In this document: piece after piece, positions 52,580 to 61,499 of the stretch
Position numbering within the stretch: the stretch's first letter is position 1
Layout: each line of letters starts with the position of its first letter
Source: Rhizobium favelukesii
GTDB taxonomy: Bacteria > Pseudomonadota > Alphaproteobacteria > Rhizobiales > Rhizobiaceae
Direction of reading: 5' to 3'
Assembly (NCBI RefSeq): GCF_000577275.2
Contig: NZ_HG916852.1
Coordinates: 499,001-563,000 of the forward strand
Length of the DNA stretch: 64,000 nt
Made by a program: the position numbers and the translations under genes
Notes under the pieces: generated by a model
Seen by the model: the letters and a program-made list of their open reading frames with translations, nothing else
What the model was told of the DNA's origin: nothing
The model's database searches: none

Positions 52580-53302
52580 GTGGCCGTTTTGCTGGAAGTA
52601 TGCGTGGACAGCCCACAGGGCCTTGCGGCTGCAATCTTGGGCGGCGCCGGTCGCATCGAACTCTGCTCGGCTCTGGAGCTTGGTGGACTGACGCCGCTTG
52701 CAGGGCTCATGAAGGCTGCTTCCGCAGCACCTATTCCCGTCTATGCGATGATCCGGCCGCATCCCGGGCCCTTCGTATTCGATGCGGCTGACGAGGAGGC
52801 GATGACGGCCGATATCGATGCCGTGCGCGCCTTTGGCCTCGCCGGAGTTGTCATCGGCGCCAATCGCGTGGACGGCACATTGGATATGCCTCTGATCAGC
52901 CGGCTAAAGGCTCGCGCCGAGGGACTTGGATCGACCTTCCACCGGGCCTTCGACCTCGTCCCGGATGCCGATGCGGCGCTGGAACAGGCGATCGAGCTTG
53001 GCTGCGAGCGCATCCTGACATCAGGTTGCGTGCCGAAGGCAATCGACGGCCTCGAGACGTTGAGCCGTCTTTCCAGCAAGGCGGCTGGCCGTATCTCGAT
53101 CATGCCCGGCAGTGGCTTAAGACCGGGCAACGTCGCCGATATACTGCGAGCCACAGGGGCGAGCGAGGTTCACGCCTCTTGCAGCTCACGGGTCGACAGC
53201 ATCGATCCACGGGCCGTTGCCTTCGGCTTCGAAGCAGCGACGACGAGCCGGACGGATGCTGACGTCGTCCGTCAGATGCGGGCGGCGATCGAGGCCATTT
53301 AG
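52580..53302 (+). CDS. cutC: CutC-family protein
   Basis: The 240-residue TIM-barrel protein has the CutC landmarks LLEVCVDSPQGLAAAILGGAGRIELCSALELGGLTPL, IPVYAMIRPHPGPFVF, STFHRAFDLV and SSKAAGRISIMPGSGLRPGNV. The start is GTG 52580, after AGGAGATTCGAGC. CutC was named for copper homeostasis but its enzymatic role is disputed; the conserved barrel suggests an isomerase or hydrolase on a small sugar-like substrate. It follows the LysR gene by 30 bases and overlaps the convergent zinc dehydrogenase by four bases. Confidence 0.93.
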   Translation: MAVLLEVCVDSPQGLAAAILGGAGRIELCSALELGGLTPLAGLMKAASAAPIPVYAMIRPHPGPFVFDAADEEAMTADIDAVRAFGLAGVVIGANRVDGTLDMPLISRLKARAEGLGSTFHRAFDLVPDADAALEQAIELGCERILTSGCVPKAIDGLETLSRLSSKAAGRISIMPGSGLRPGNVADILRATGASEVHASCSSRVDSIDPRAVAFGFEAATTSRTDADVVRQMRAAIEAI

Positions 53303-54318
53303 GCGCTGACCTTGATAACAGCTTTGATCAGACCACTTTTTTCGTGCGCCCAGCGTGCCAAGTCGCGCGGTGCATCCGCCAGGGTCGTTCGGTGAGTGAT
53401 CAACTGTTCGACGGGCACGAGGCCCTTGGCCATCGAATCCGCGACATGTTCGAAATCGACGCGGGTCGCATTGCGGCTGCCGACCACCATCATTTCGCGC
53501 TTATGAAACTCCGGGTCGGAAAACCGGATGTCGTCTTTCACGACGCTGACCAGAACCAGCGCGCCGCCATGGGCGACGAAGCCGAAGGCCTTCTCCATCG
53601 AGGGGCCATAGCCGGTGGCATCGAAGACGACGTCGAAACCATCGCCACCGGTTTTGGCCTTGACTGCCTCGGAAGTATTTTCGTCGGCAACGATGCCCGA
53701 AGAAAAGCCAAACCGATCGGCAGCCATCTGCAACCGCTCCCGGCTGGTGTCGAGCAGTGTCACGTCATGCCCGGCAATCCGCGAGAAGATCACGGCCCCG
53801 AGCCCGATCGGACCTGCACCGATGACGAGTGAGCGTGATCCGGTCGGCGCCATCGAACGGCGAACGGCATGGGCGCCGATTGCCAGGAACTCGGTCGTCG
53901 CTGCGGCCTCCAGGCTCACGCCCTTTGCTGCATAGAGATTGCCAGCCGGCACCGTGATCTCATCACAAAAAGCTCCGTCGGTGTGCACGCCGAGTACCTT
54001 GATGTCTATGCAGCAATTCGGCTTGCCCTGGCGGCAGGCGACGCAGTTGCCGCACGAAAGATAGGGGTTGACGATGACAGGCGTGCCAACTGCCATGGCG
54101 ACGCCGTCACCGGCTTCCAGAACCGTCGCCGAGATCTCGTGCCCCATCACGCGCGGATATTCGAGGAACGGATGCTTGCCCTCGAAGATGTGGTAGTCAG
54201 TGCCACAGATGCCGACATGGCTGACCGCAAGGCGGACCCAGCCGGCTGACGGCGTGCCGGGGGAAAGGCGCTCCACGAGTTCGAGGACGCCGGGTTCTTG
54301 GCAGAGCACTGCTTTCAT
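53299..54318 (-). CDS. Zinc-dependent medium-chain dehydrogenase of the sugar regulon
   Basis: The 339-residue MDR protein shows catalytic zinc ligands Cys38 (GICGTD), His60 and Glu61 (GHE), and the four structural-zinc cysteines C89, C92, C95 and C103 (SCGNCVACRQGKPNC). The Rossmann motif is SLVIGAGPIGLGAVIF and the NAD-type acidic residue is Asp in LLDTSRERL. It resembles sorbitol/idonate/threonine-type dehydrogenases. At the downstream end of the ABC operon it probably oxidises a hydroxyl of the sugar acid or its keto-deoxy product. Start ATG 54318 is set by position 67 bases after the permease stop. Confidence 0.88.
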   Translation of the reverse strand: MKAVLCQEPGVLELVERLSPGTPSAGWVRLAVSHVGICGTDYHIFEGKHPFLEYPRVMGHEISATVLEAGDGVAMAVGTPVIVNPYLSCGNCVACRQGKPNCCIDIKVLGVHTDGAFCDEITVPAGNLYAAKGVSLEAAATTEFLAIGAHAVRRSMAPTGSRSLVIGAGPIGLGAVIFSRIAGHDVTLLDTSRERLQMAADRFGFSSGIVADENTSEAVKAKTGGDGFDVVFDATGYGPSMEKAFGFVAHGGALVLVSVVKDDIRFSDPEFHKREMMVVGSRNATRVDFEHVADSMAKGLVPVEQLITHRTTLADAPRDLARWAHEKSGLIKAVIKVSA

Positions 54319-54385
54319 GATGGTCTCGCATTCCTGAAGTTGAAGAAGCCAGCCTCTGGGCCGGCTTCGTGTCCCCACGCCGGGC

Positions 54386-55357
54386 TTACGGGTTGCGGCG
54401 GCGGCGCAGCTGATCGAAGTAGACGATCACGATGATCAGCAGACCGGTGATGATGCGCTGCCAGAACGAGTTGACGTTGAGCAGGTTCGCACCGTTGTTG
54501 ATGGTCGCCAGAATAAAGGCGCCGATGAGCGGCCCGTGAACCGAACCGACAGCGCCGAACAGGCTGGTGCCGCCGATCACTGAGGAGGCGATCGCCTGCA
54601 GCTCCCATCCGTCCGCCTGCGTCGCATTACCGATCGCGATGCGCGAGGCAAGCAGAACGCCGACGAACGCAGCGAACGTCGCCGAGAGAATGTAGGCGAG
54701 ATAGATGATGCCGTTCACCCGGACGCCCGACAGGCGGGCGGCTTCGCGGTTCGAGCCGACGGCAAAGAGATAGCGCCCCCAACGGCTCAGATGCAGGAAG
54801 ACGTAGGAGGGGACTGCGACCAGAATGACCATCCAGAACAGGCTAGGCACGCCGAGAAAATCGGCGCGAGCAAAGTTGGTGAAGGGCTCGTTGATGATAT
54901 TGATCGTGGAACCGTTGGTGATCAAAAGCCCGATGCCGCGCAGCGACGTGAGTGTCGCCAGCGTGATGATAAAGGGCGGCAGTCCCATCTTGACGATGCC
55001 GAAGCCATGGAACGCGCCGATGGCGACGCCGATCATCAGTGTTATCAGGATGGACGCCCAGACCGGCACGCCCGCCTGCAGCAGCCAGGCGAGGATGACG
55101 CTGGTGAAGCCGACGATCGCGCCGACCGAAAGGTCGATGCCTGCGGTGATGATCACGAAGGTCTGGCCGAGCGCCAGGATCGCCGTCATTGCGCCTTGGC
55201 GCAACAGGTTGGAGATGTTCAGCGGCGTCCAGAAGCTGGCGGTCACGAAGCCGAGTAGAATCCAGAGGAAGGCCAGCAGACCGATAAGGGTCAGGCCGAA
55301 GAGGATGTTCACTTTCCGGCGCGGCGGCGCAGCGATTTCGGTCGGGGCTACGGTCAT
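54386..55357 (-). CDS. Sugar ABC transporter permease (RbsC-type)
   Basis: The 323-residue permease has the RbsC pattern: ILALGQTFVIITAGIDLSVGAIVGFTSVILA, then MGLPPFIITLATLTSLRGIGLLITNG, then LFAVGSNREAARLSGVRVNGIIYLAYILSATFAAFVGVLLASRIAIG, then IASSVIGGTSLFGAVGSVHGPLIGAFILATI. It forms the channel for the adjacent double-domain ATPase. AGAGGGAGAGAGAACC precedes ATG 55357. The substrate follows the neighbouring genes: a 6-deoxy or related sugar is likely. Confidence 0.93.
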   Translation of the reverse strand: MTVAPTEIAAPPRRKVNILFGLTLIGLLAFLWILLGFVTASFWTPLNISNLLRQGAMTAILALGQTFVIITAGIDLSVGAIVGFTSVILAWLLQAGVPVWASILITLMIGVAIGAFHGFGIVKMGLPPFIITLATLTSLRGIGLLITNGSTINIINEPFTNFARADFLGVPSLFWMVILVAVPSYVFLHLSRWGRYLFAVGSNREAARLSGVRVNGIIYLAYILSATFAAFVGVLLASRIAIGNATQADGWELQAIASSVIGGTSLFGAVGSVHGPLIGAFILATINNGANLLNVNSFWQRIITGLLIIVIVYFDQLRRRRNP

Positions 55358-55381
55358 TGGTTCTCTCTCCCTCTTGTTCTT

Positions 55382-56932
55382 TTAGACGCCGATCGCTTCG
55401 CTGAGCACTTCTTCGTGCGTTGCCGCGTGGAAGTCGTGACTGGCGACAAGCTGGCCACGACGGAAAACGTGCAACCTGTCGGCAAGTTCGTAAACCTCCG
55501 GCAGATAGGACGAGATCAGGATGATCCCGGCCCCCTGCTTCAGAAGCTTGGCAAACAGCCGGTAGATTTCCGCCTTCGTGCCAACGTCGACGCCCACGGT
55601 CGGTTCATCGAAGATAAAGAGGCGTGCGCCGTAGCTCAGCCACTTGCCGATAACGACCTTCTGCTGATTGCCGCCCGACATCGCGGAAACGAGGACGCGC
55701 CGGCTTGGCGTCTTGATCGAAAGGTCTCGGATCTGCTGGTCGGCGTTCTGCGATTCCTCCCTGTGGCTGATAACCGGGCCCTTACTCATCCGCTTGAAGA
55801 CGGGGAGATTGATGTTCAACCCGATCGGCAGGTTGAGGCAAAGACCCTGGTCGCGGCGGCTCTCCGGCGCCAGCGCAATCCCGAGCTCCATCGCCGTGCG
55901 CTCGTTTTTGATATCGACCTTCCTGCCCATCCAGTGGATCTCACCGGCCGTTGTCTTTTCCCGGCCGAAAAGGCCCAGCGCGAATTCGCTTCGTCCCGCA
56001 CCGATCAGGCCGTAAAGGCCGACGATCTGCCCGGCCTTTACCGAGAGCGACACGTTCTCGAAGCCAGGCCCGGAAAGGCCCTGCACGTCGAGGATCGTTT
56101 CTCCGATCGGGATCTCTTCCTTGTGATAGATCTGCTCGATCGAGCGGTTGATCATGAGGGCGATCAGCTCGGCCTCGTTCGTCTCGCCGATGGCGCGCGT
56201 GCCGACATGCGTGCCGTCGCGCAGCACTGAGACACGATCCGCGAGCTCGAACACTTCCTCCATGCGGTGGCTGATGTAGACGATCGTCACGCCTTCGCCC
56301 TGAAGGCGACGGATCAGCTTGAAAAGTTGCGCCGATTCCTGACGCGTGAGGTAAGCGGTCGGTTCGTCGAAGATCAGAAACTGGGTGCCGCGCATCGCCG
56401 CACGCGCCGTCGCGACGAGCTGCTGCTGGCCGATCGTCAGATCGGCGAGCGGGATGCCGGCCGGTAGCCCGAAGCCGAGATCGTCGAGCACGGCTTGCGC
56501 CATCTTCTCCATCTCTCGCTTGCGCATCAGGCCATATTGATTGACCTCGTCGCCAAGGAAGAGGTTGGCCGCGACCGTCAGATGCGGGCAGAGCACCACT
56601 TCCTGGTGGACGGCGTTGATGCCGCGCACGATCGCCTCATTTGGCGTCGCCAGGGCGACGGGATGACCGCACCATAAAATCTCGCCTGCCGTTCTGGTGA
56701 TAACGCCGGTCAGCAGCTTGATCAGCGTCGACTTGCCAGCGCCGTTCTCACCGACGATCGCATGAATCTCGCCGGCCAGGAACGTCACCGTCGCCGGTTT
56801 CAGCGCCTGCACGTAGCCGTAATTCTTCTGCAATCCCTTGAGTTCGAGGATCGGGGCGCCCGCGGGAATGCGGTTTGCCTCCGTCAGTGTGGCGCTGTCA
56901 TCGTGGCGATGACTGACCTCTTCCAGGCTCAT
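55382..56932 (-). CDS. Sugar ABC transporter ATPase (double-domain RbsA-type)
   Basis: 516 residues with two nucleotide-binding domains, the RbsA/MglA pattern. The first has Walker A GENGAGKST, signature LTIGQQQL, Walker B FLIFDEPTAYLT and H-switch YISHRM. The second has a degenerate Walker A (GLIGAGRSEF), signature MSGGNQQKV and Walker B LFIFDEPTVGVD. The degenerate second P-loop is normal for the family. GGAGGAG stands ten bases before the ATG. It powers the permease 24 bases downstream. Confidence 0.94.
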   Translation of the reverse strand: MSLEEVSHRHDDSATLTEANRIPAGAPILELKGLQKNYGYVQALKPATVTFLAGEIHAIVGENGAGKSTLIKLLTGVITRTAGEILWCGHPVALATPNEAIVRGINAVHQEVVLCPHLTVAANLFLGDEVNQYGLMRKREMEKMAQAVLDDLGFGLPAGIPLADLTIGQQQLVATARAAMRGTQFLIFDEPTAYLTRQESAQLFKLIRRLQGEGVTIVYISHRMEEVFELADRVSVLRDGTHVGTRAIGETNEAELIALMINRSIEQIYHKEEIPIGETILDVQGLSGPGFENVSLSVKAGQIVGLYGLIGAGRSEFALGLFGREKTTAGEIHWMGRKVDIKNERTAMELGIALAPESRRDQGLCLNLPIGLNINLPVFKRMSKGPVISHREESQNADQQIRDLSIKTPSRRVLVSAMSGGNQQKVVIGKWLSYGARLFIFDEPTVGVDVGTKAEIYRLFAKLLKQGAGIILISSYLPEVYELADRLHVFRRGQLVASHDFHAATHEEVLSEAIGV

Positions 56933-57056
56933 TGGCGCGTCTCCTCCTCGCGAATTGCCGTCTTTCCACCGGCCGTCCGCGCTCCTGATGCGGACGATAA
57001 CACAGGTGAAGCAAAGGCCGCGCGGGATTTGTCTCGCGCGGCCACCGTCACATGAC

Positions 57057-58043
57057 TTACTTGATCTTCGGGTTCAGCAGAGCGTCGATCTTCGGGTCGC
57101 TCATGTTCGCCTTCGTGACCAGGTTGGCGCCCGTATCGACCTTCTCTTCGACCTTCTCACCCTTGGATACGGCGAGTGCCGTCTTCACGCCGTCATAGCC
57201 CATGCGATAGGGATCTTGAACAACAAGACCGGCAAGCGAGCCGTCCTTGAGGAAGCCAACCGTCTTGCCGTCGCTGTCGAAGGCGATGACCTTGATCTTC
57301 TCGCCGAGCTTGTTTTCCGCAATCGCTTGGCCGACACCCTGTCCCAAGATGAGGTTCGAGGCGAAAACACCCACAAGGTTAGGATTGGCCGTGATCAGAT
57401 CGGTCATCATGTTGAGGCCGGTTGTCGCCTGGCCATCACCGTATTTGTCGGCAATGACCTTAAGGCCGGGATGCTTCGTCTTCACTTGATCCAGGAAACC
57501 TTCGCGGCGCTGCTCGAGCGAGCCGACGCCGGGAAGGTTGGTGAGGATGACGACTTCGCCCTCTTCCTTTCCGGTCATTTCCTTGACGGCCGCGGCAAGG
57601 CCGTCGGCTGCGATGCGCCCGCCCTGAACGTTGTCGGTCGTCAGGAACGACTTAAACGCCTGGGAGTCCGCACCCGAGTCGATGCCGATGATCGGAACGG
57701 ACTTGGCGGCTTCATCGATCGGCTTGCCGAGCGCCTTGAACTCCGTCGGCGAGATCACGATTGCAGCCGGCTTGCCGGCAACCGCGTTCTCAAGAATGCT
57801 GATCTGGCCGTTAATGTCGGATTCGGCCTGTGCACCGAGTTCCGGCACCTTGACGCCGAGATCCTTGCCGGCAGCGCGGGCGCCGGCCAAAACGATCTGC
57901 CAGTAGAAGGACGTCGTGTCCTTGACAATAATCGGGATCGTCACGTCAGCCGCGAACGACGTCATCGGCATTGCGGTGGCGATGACGGCGGCGCCCGCGA
58001 GAGCCGTGAAGGCTCGGCGGGAGAGAATGGATTTCATGCGCAT
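57057..58043 (-). CDS. Sugar ABC transporter binding protein (RbsB-type)
   Basis: ATG 58043 is preceded six bases earlier by GGAGGAG. The signal MRMKSILSRRAFTALAGAAVIA to TSFAAD has a twin Arg (SRRAFTAL), so Tat export is possible. The mature protein is RbsB-like: IIVKDTTSFYWQIVLAGARAAGKDLGVKVPELGAQAESDINGQISILENAV, IGIDSGADSQAF, FLTTDNVQGGRIAADGLA, and FASNLILGQGVGQAIAENK. A symmetric site lies upstream at 58107-58122. Its ligand is unknown; FucU mutarotase and fucose-dehydrogenase-like neighbours point to an aldose such as L-fucose. Confidence 0.93.
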   Translation of the reverse strand: MRMKSILSRRAFTALAGAAVIATAMPMTSFAADVTIPIIVKDTTSFYWQIVLAGARAAGKDLGVKVPELGAQAESDINGQISILENAVAGKPAAIVISPTEFKALGKPIDEAAKSVPIIGIDSGADSQAFKSFLTTDNVQGGRIAADGLAAAVKEMTGKEEGEVVILTNLPGVGSLEQRREGFLDQVKTKHPGLKVIADKYGDGQATTGLNMMTDLITANPNLVGVFASNLILGQGVGQAIAENKLGEKIKVIAFDSDGKTVGFLKDGSLAGLVVQDPYRMGYDGVKTALAVSKGEKVEEKVDTGANLVTKANMSDPKIDALLNPKIK

Positions 58044-58106
58044 GTAGTTCTCCTCCAAGATGCGTTCTCCTCCTGACAAACCGTACCGCTGAACGCATGC
58101 GGACGA

Positions 58107-58122
58107 TTTTTATCGATAAAAA
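58107..58122. promoter_or_regulatory. Perfect 16-bp palindrome upstream of the binding-protein gene
   Basis: TTTTTATCGATAAAAA is fully self-complementary, lying 64 bases before the binding-protein start and followed by AACATTTAC. A related sequence, TTTTTTATCTACAATAAAC followed by ATTTT, lies upstream of the dehydratase gene at 61317. Shared sites suggest one regulator, probably the GntR protein. Confidence 0.6.
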
Positions 58123-58249
58123 ACATTTACCACGAGAAGCTAGCCGAGCGAAAGTCAAATTGCAAGTAGCTTGGCAGGCTCAATTGACGTTTCTTCGTTC
58201 GCCGCAAGTGGTTGTTTTTACGTTTATTCAACCGCAGTCTGAAGTTCTA

Positions 58250-58696
58250 TCAACCGCGATATACTTCATACGGGTGAACAACGCCTTTCTTCAAAATCAA
58301 GTTGCCGTAGAGCCGGAATTCGGTCGTCGCCACGATATAGGCAGCCGTGCGAGCGCGCTCGTAAAAGGCAAAGCGTTCGAGGGAGGCGATCCTGAAGTCG
58401 CCAGCCCGCCTCGCCACGATTTCCTGAAATTCGGCACAAACTTCGGGCACGGCCTTGGGATCGCCGACCACCTCCATGCGCCACGCCGTTTCCGGCACGA
58501 ACGTATCGAGCGGAAAATGTGTCAGGATGGCCTCGGCCATGTCGGTCGCGCTGACGCCGTCGGCGCGAATGACCTCCGGTCCCATCGTGCTCGACGGGAA
58601 ATTGGCGTCGGCAATGACGATGTCGTCGCCATGCCCCATGCGGGCGATCGCGCGCAGCAGGTCGGGATTGAGGATGGGATGGATACCTTTGAGCAT
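58250..58696 (-). CDS. L-fucose mutarotase-like protein (FucU/RbsD family)
   Basis: The 148-residue protein begins MLKGIHPILNPDLLRAIARMGHGDDIVIADANFPSSTMG, with the MGHGDDI motif (catalytic His) and the FucU-like tail FYERARTAAYIVATTEFRLYGNLILKKGVVHP. At 148 residues it fits FucU better than RbsD. It interconverts anomers of fucose or a similar sugar before oxidation. It lies ten bases after the aldo/keto reductase stop and about 200 bases before the binding-protein gene, whose own promoter site separates the two halves of the regulon. Confidence 0.9.
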   Translation of the reverse strand: MLKGIHPILNPDLLRAIARMGHGDDIVIADANFPSSTMGPEVIRADGVSATDMAEAILTHFPLDTFVPETAWRMEVVGDPKAVPEVCAEFQEIVARRAGDFRIASLERFAFYERARTAAYIVATTEFRLYGNLILKKGVVHPYEVYRG

Positions 58697-58705
58697 GGTC
58701 GGTCC

Positions 58706-59725
58706 TTAAACACGCACGGCGTCTTCGCCGAGCGGCGGCGCGACGAGCGTCAGAGCTTCGAATTCCGGGAAGATGGAGTCTGGCAAGGCCGGCTCGAAAA
58801 GCTCCATGTTGCGCTGCAGGCTCGATGCCTTGGCCGTGCCGATCAGCACGGACGCGACGAGCGAATCGCGGAGCGGAAATTGCAGGGCAGGGGCGGCCAG
58901 CGGCACACCGTGCTTAACGGCAATCTTTTCCATGCTCGCGACCTTGGCGAGCACTTCATCTGTCGCGGGCATGTAGTCGAAATGCGAGCCGGGCACGGGT
59001 CCGGTTGCAAGGATGCCCGAATTGAAGACGCCGCCGACCACGAGCGATGTGCCCTTCTTCCTGCAGAGCGGCAGCAGCTCAGCAACCGCCGACCGATCGA
59101 GTAGGGTGTAGCGACCGGCCACCAGGATGCAGTCGATGTCGGCATTGCGCATCACGTCGAGGCAGACCGGGACCTCGTTGACACCGAGCCCGAAGGCCTT
59201 GATCGCACCGGAGGATTTCAGCTCCTCCAACGCCTTGATACCGCTATCCAGGAATTGCTTCTGAAGGACGGCGTTCTTCGCCCCGCCATGCGTATACCCA
59301 CCGATATCATGCACATAGAGGATATCGATCCGGTTCAGTCCAAGACGGGCGTAGCTGAACTCCACCGAACGCATGATGCCATCGTAGGAATAGTCGTAGT
59401 CGGCATCGAAGGAGAGCGGATCGACATAGCTGTAGTCTGGAACCGTCCCCGTCGCTACTGGGCGCAGCAGCCGGCCAACTTTGGTCGAGAGCACCCACTC
59501 CCTCTCCGGCTTGTCGCGCAGGAAGTCGCCGAAGCGACGCTCGGCAAGGCCGAGGCCGTACCACGGCGCGACATCGAAGTAGCGAATGCCGCTGTCCCAT
59601 GCAGCCTCCAGCGTCCCCATGGCCTGCTCGCGCGGGCAGGCGCGGTACAGGCCGCCGAGAGCGGCGCCACCGAAGCTCACTTCGGTCACCTCCAGCTCAG
59701 TCCTGCCGATTCTCCTCGTCCTCAT
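58706..59725 (-). CDS. Aldo/keto reductase, probable aldose (L-fucose-type) 1-dehydrogenase
   Basis: I start at ATG 59725, four bases after AGGAGG. The 339-residue AKR has the catalytic tetrad in order: Asp in FDVAPWYG, Tyr in the same motif, Lys in LSTKVGRLL, and His in ILYVHDIG. The length and the PWYGLGLAERRFGDFL segment match D-threo-aldose 1-dehydrogenase / L-fucose dehydrogenase and pyridoxal-dehydrogenase-like AKRs. It should oxidise the sugar C1 to the lactone with NAD(P). Between the UxaA-type dehydratase and FucU genes, this reading is consistent with the neighbours. No separate lactonase is visible in the operon. Confidence 0.87.
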   Translation of the reverse strand: MRTRRIGRTELEVTEVSFGGAALGGLYRACPREQAMGTLEAAWDSGIRYFDVAPWYGLGLAERRFGDFLRDKPEREWVLSTKVGRLLRPVATGTVPDYSYVDPLSFDADYDYSYDGIMRSVEFSYARLGLNRIDILYVHDIGGYTHGGAKNAVLQKQFLDSGIKALEELKSSGAIKAFGLGVNEVPVCLDVMRNADIDCILVAGRYTLLDRSAVAELLPLCRKKGTSLVVGGVFNSGILATGPVPGSHFDYMPATDEVLAKVASMEKIAVKHGVPLAAPALQFPLRDSLVASVLIGTAKASSLQRNMELFEPALPDSIFPEFEALTLVAPPLGEDAVRV

Positions 59726-59759
59726 CATTCCTCCTCTGAAGACTTGATATCCGTCTGAT

Positions 59760-61265
59760 TTAGAGCGTTGCTCCCAGATGCCACGGCACGAACTCATTGT
59801 CACCGTAGCCGAACTCTTCGCTCTTCGTCTTCTTGCCCGATGCCGTGTCGATGATCAGGTCGAAGATCTCGCGGCCCTTGGCGCTGATCGTCGCATCGCC
59901 CGTCGCGATCGTGCCGCAGTCGATATCCATGTCCTCTTCCATCGAGGCATAGAGAGCCGAATTGCTGGAAAGCTTGATCGAAGGCGCCGGACGACAGCCG
60001 AAGCAGCTGCCGCGACCGGTGGTGAAGGCGATCATGTTCGCACCGCCGGCCACCTGGCCGGTCGCGGAGACCGGATCGTAGCCTGGGGTGTCCATGAAGA
60101 CGAGACCCGGCGCGCTGACGCGCTCGGCATAGCCATAGACGGCCGTCAACGGTGAACGACCGCCCTTGGCGACGGCGCCGAGCGATTTTTCCAGGATGGT
60201 CGTCAGGCCGCCGCGCTTGTTGCCCGGCGAGGGATTGTTGTCGAGCGATGCCCCGTGCAACGCCACGTACTTCTCCCACCACGCGATCTTGTCGTCGAGC
60301 TTCCTGGCAACCTCGTCGTTGACGGCACGGCTGCGTAGCAGGTGCTCCGCACCGTAGATCTCGGAGGTTTCGGAAAGTATTGCCGTGCCGCCGGCAGCCG
60401 CCAGCAAGTCGGCGGCAACTCCAAGCGCCGGGTTGGCCGTGATGCCGCAAAAGCCATCAGAACCGCCGCACTGCAGACCGATGATGATGTCGCTGATCGG
60501 CAGCGACACCCGCTTTTCCTTGCCGACATCCTGTGCGATCTCGCGAAGCATGCCCATGGCGCGCTCGACCGCACGGCGCGAGCCGCCAGCATCCTGGATG
60601 TTGAAATGGCGCTTGGAATTGCCGGCGCCGCTTTGGCCGTAGAGCGTGAGCTGGTTGACTTCGCAGCCGAGGCCGATCATCAGCACGCCGCCGAAGTTCA
60701 CATGCCTGGTATAGCCGGCAAGGGTGCGGTGCAGCACCGCCATGCCGTCGCCGGTGGCGCTCATGCCGCAGCCCTGGTCATGCACGATCGGCACGAAACC
60801 GTCGATGCCCTCGAAATGCGGAAGTATCGACCGGTTGGCCTCCTCGGCGATCGCGCGACAGACCGTGGTGGAACAGTTCACACTGGCAATGATGCCGATG
60901 TAGTTGCGTGTCGCCGAGCGACCGTCGGCACGACGATAGCCCATGAAAGTGCGCGCCCGGTCGGCGGCACTTGCTTCCTCGGGCGCCGAGTTGGCGGTTG
61001 CAGCGAGGCGATCGTTTTCGAAATGGAGATTGTGGCTGTGAATATGGTCGCCGGCCTTCACATCGGCCGTCGTCCGCCCGATCGCCTGCCCGTATTTGAC
61101 AACGGGCTGGCCGAGCGGAATATCGGCCAGTGCGATCTTGTGGCCGGGGTCGATCTTCTCGCGTGTCTGGACGCCGGCGACCGTCGTGCCGGAGGGGACT
61201 GTCGCCGTCGCGACCGCAACGTTATCGCCAGCAGACAAGATGATCCAGGGGTCTTTGGTCAACAT
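59760..61265 (-). CDS. UxaA/altronate-dehydratase-family sugar-acid dehydratase
   Basis: A 501-residue protein with both halves of UxaA: the N-terminal SAF-like part (PWIILSAGDNVAVATATVPSG; GDHIHSHNLHF) and the C-terminal catalytic part (ATRNYIGIIASVNCSTTV, VHDQGCGMSATGDG, LGCEVNQ, LQCGGSDGFCGITANPALG, FTTGRGSCFGCRPAPSIKLSSN). The conserved Cys residues (NCS, QGCGM, GCE, QCGGSDGFCG, GSCFGC) fit a metal/iron site. Known members dehydrate D-altronate or galactarate; here the substrate is probably the aldonate made by the adjacent AKR, e.g. L-fuconate, which is inference. AGGGAGAAG precedes the ATG, and an operator candidate lies upstream. Confidence 0.9.
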   Translation of the reverse strand: MLTKDPWIILSAGDNVAVATATVPSGTTVAGVQTREKIDPGHKIALADIPLGQPVVKYGQAIGRTTADVKAGDHIHSHNLHFENDRLAATANSAPEEASAADRARTFMGYRRADGRSATRNYIGIIASVNCSTTVCRAIAEEANRSILPHFEGIDGFVPIVHDQGCGMSATGDGMAVLHRTLAGYTRHVNFGGVLMIGLGCEVNQLTLYGQSGAGNSKRHFNIQDAGGSRRAVERAMGMLREIAQDVGKEKRVSLPISDIIIGLQCGGSDGFCGITANPALGVAADLLAAAGGTAILSETSEIYGAEHLLRSRAVNDEVARKLDDKIAWWEKYVALHGASLDNNPSPGNKRGGLTTILEKSLGAVAKGGRSPLTAVYGYAERVSAPGLVFMDTPGYDPVSATGQVAGGANMIAFTTGRGSCFGCRPAPSIKLSSNSALYASMEEDMDIDCGTIATGDATISAKGREIFDLIIDTASGKKTKSEEFGYGDNEFVPWHLGATL

Positions 61266-61316
61266 TCTTCTCCCTAGGGAAACACTCGCTGCGTCGGCGA
61301 ATGTTCATTGATTTTG

Positions 61317-61335
61317 TTTTTTATCTACAATAAAC
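61317..61335. promoter_or_regulatory. Operator candidate upstream of the dehydratase gene
   Basis: TTTTTTATCTACAATAAAC is a near-palindrome located 52-70 bases before the dehydratase start, aligning with TTTTTATCGATAAAAAAC at 58107; both continue into CATTT. It sits in the divergent space with the GntR gene. Confidence 0.5.
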
Positions 61336-61499
61336 ATTTTCAAGTCAACGGGATTATTGATCCTGTGGACGAGGGAGGCAAACAGCCGCATGCGATCCAA
61401 AATAAGATAAGGATTGCTGAGAGATAAGCTTCTGCCACGCTTCGCGCCGCGCCCTGCGGCCGGCCGATCCGTGTTGCCGAGGCAAGAGGGCGGGCGCGT

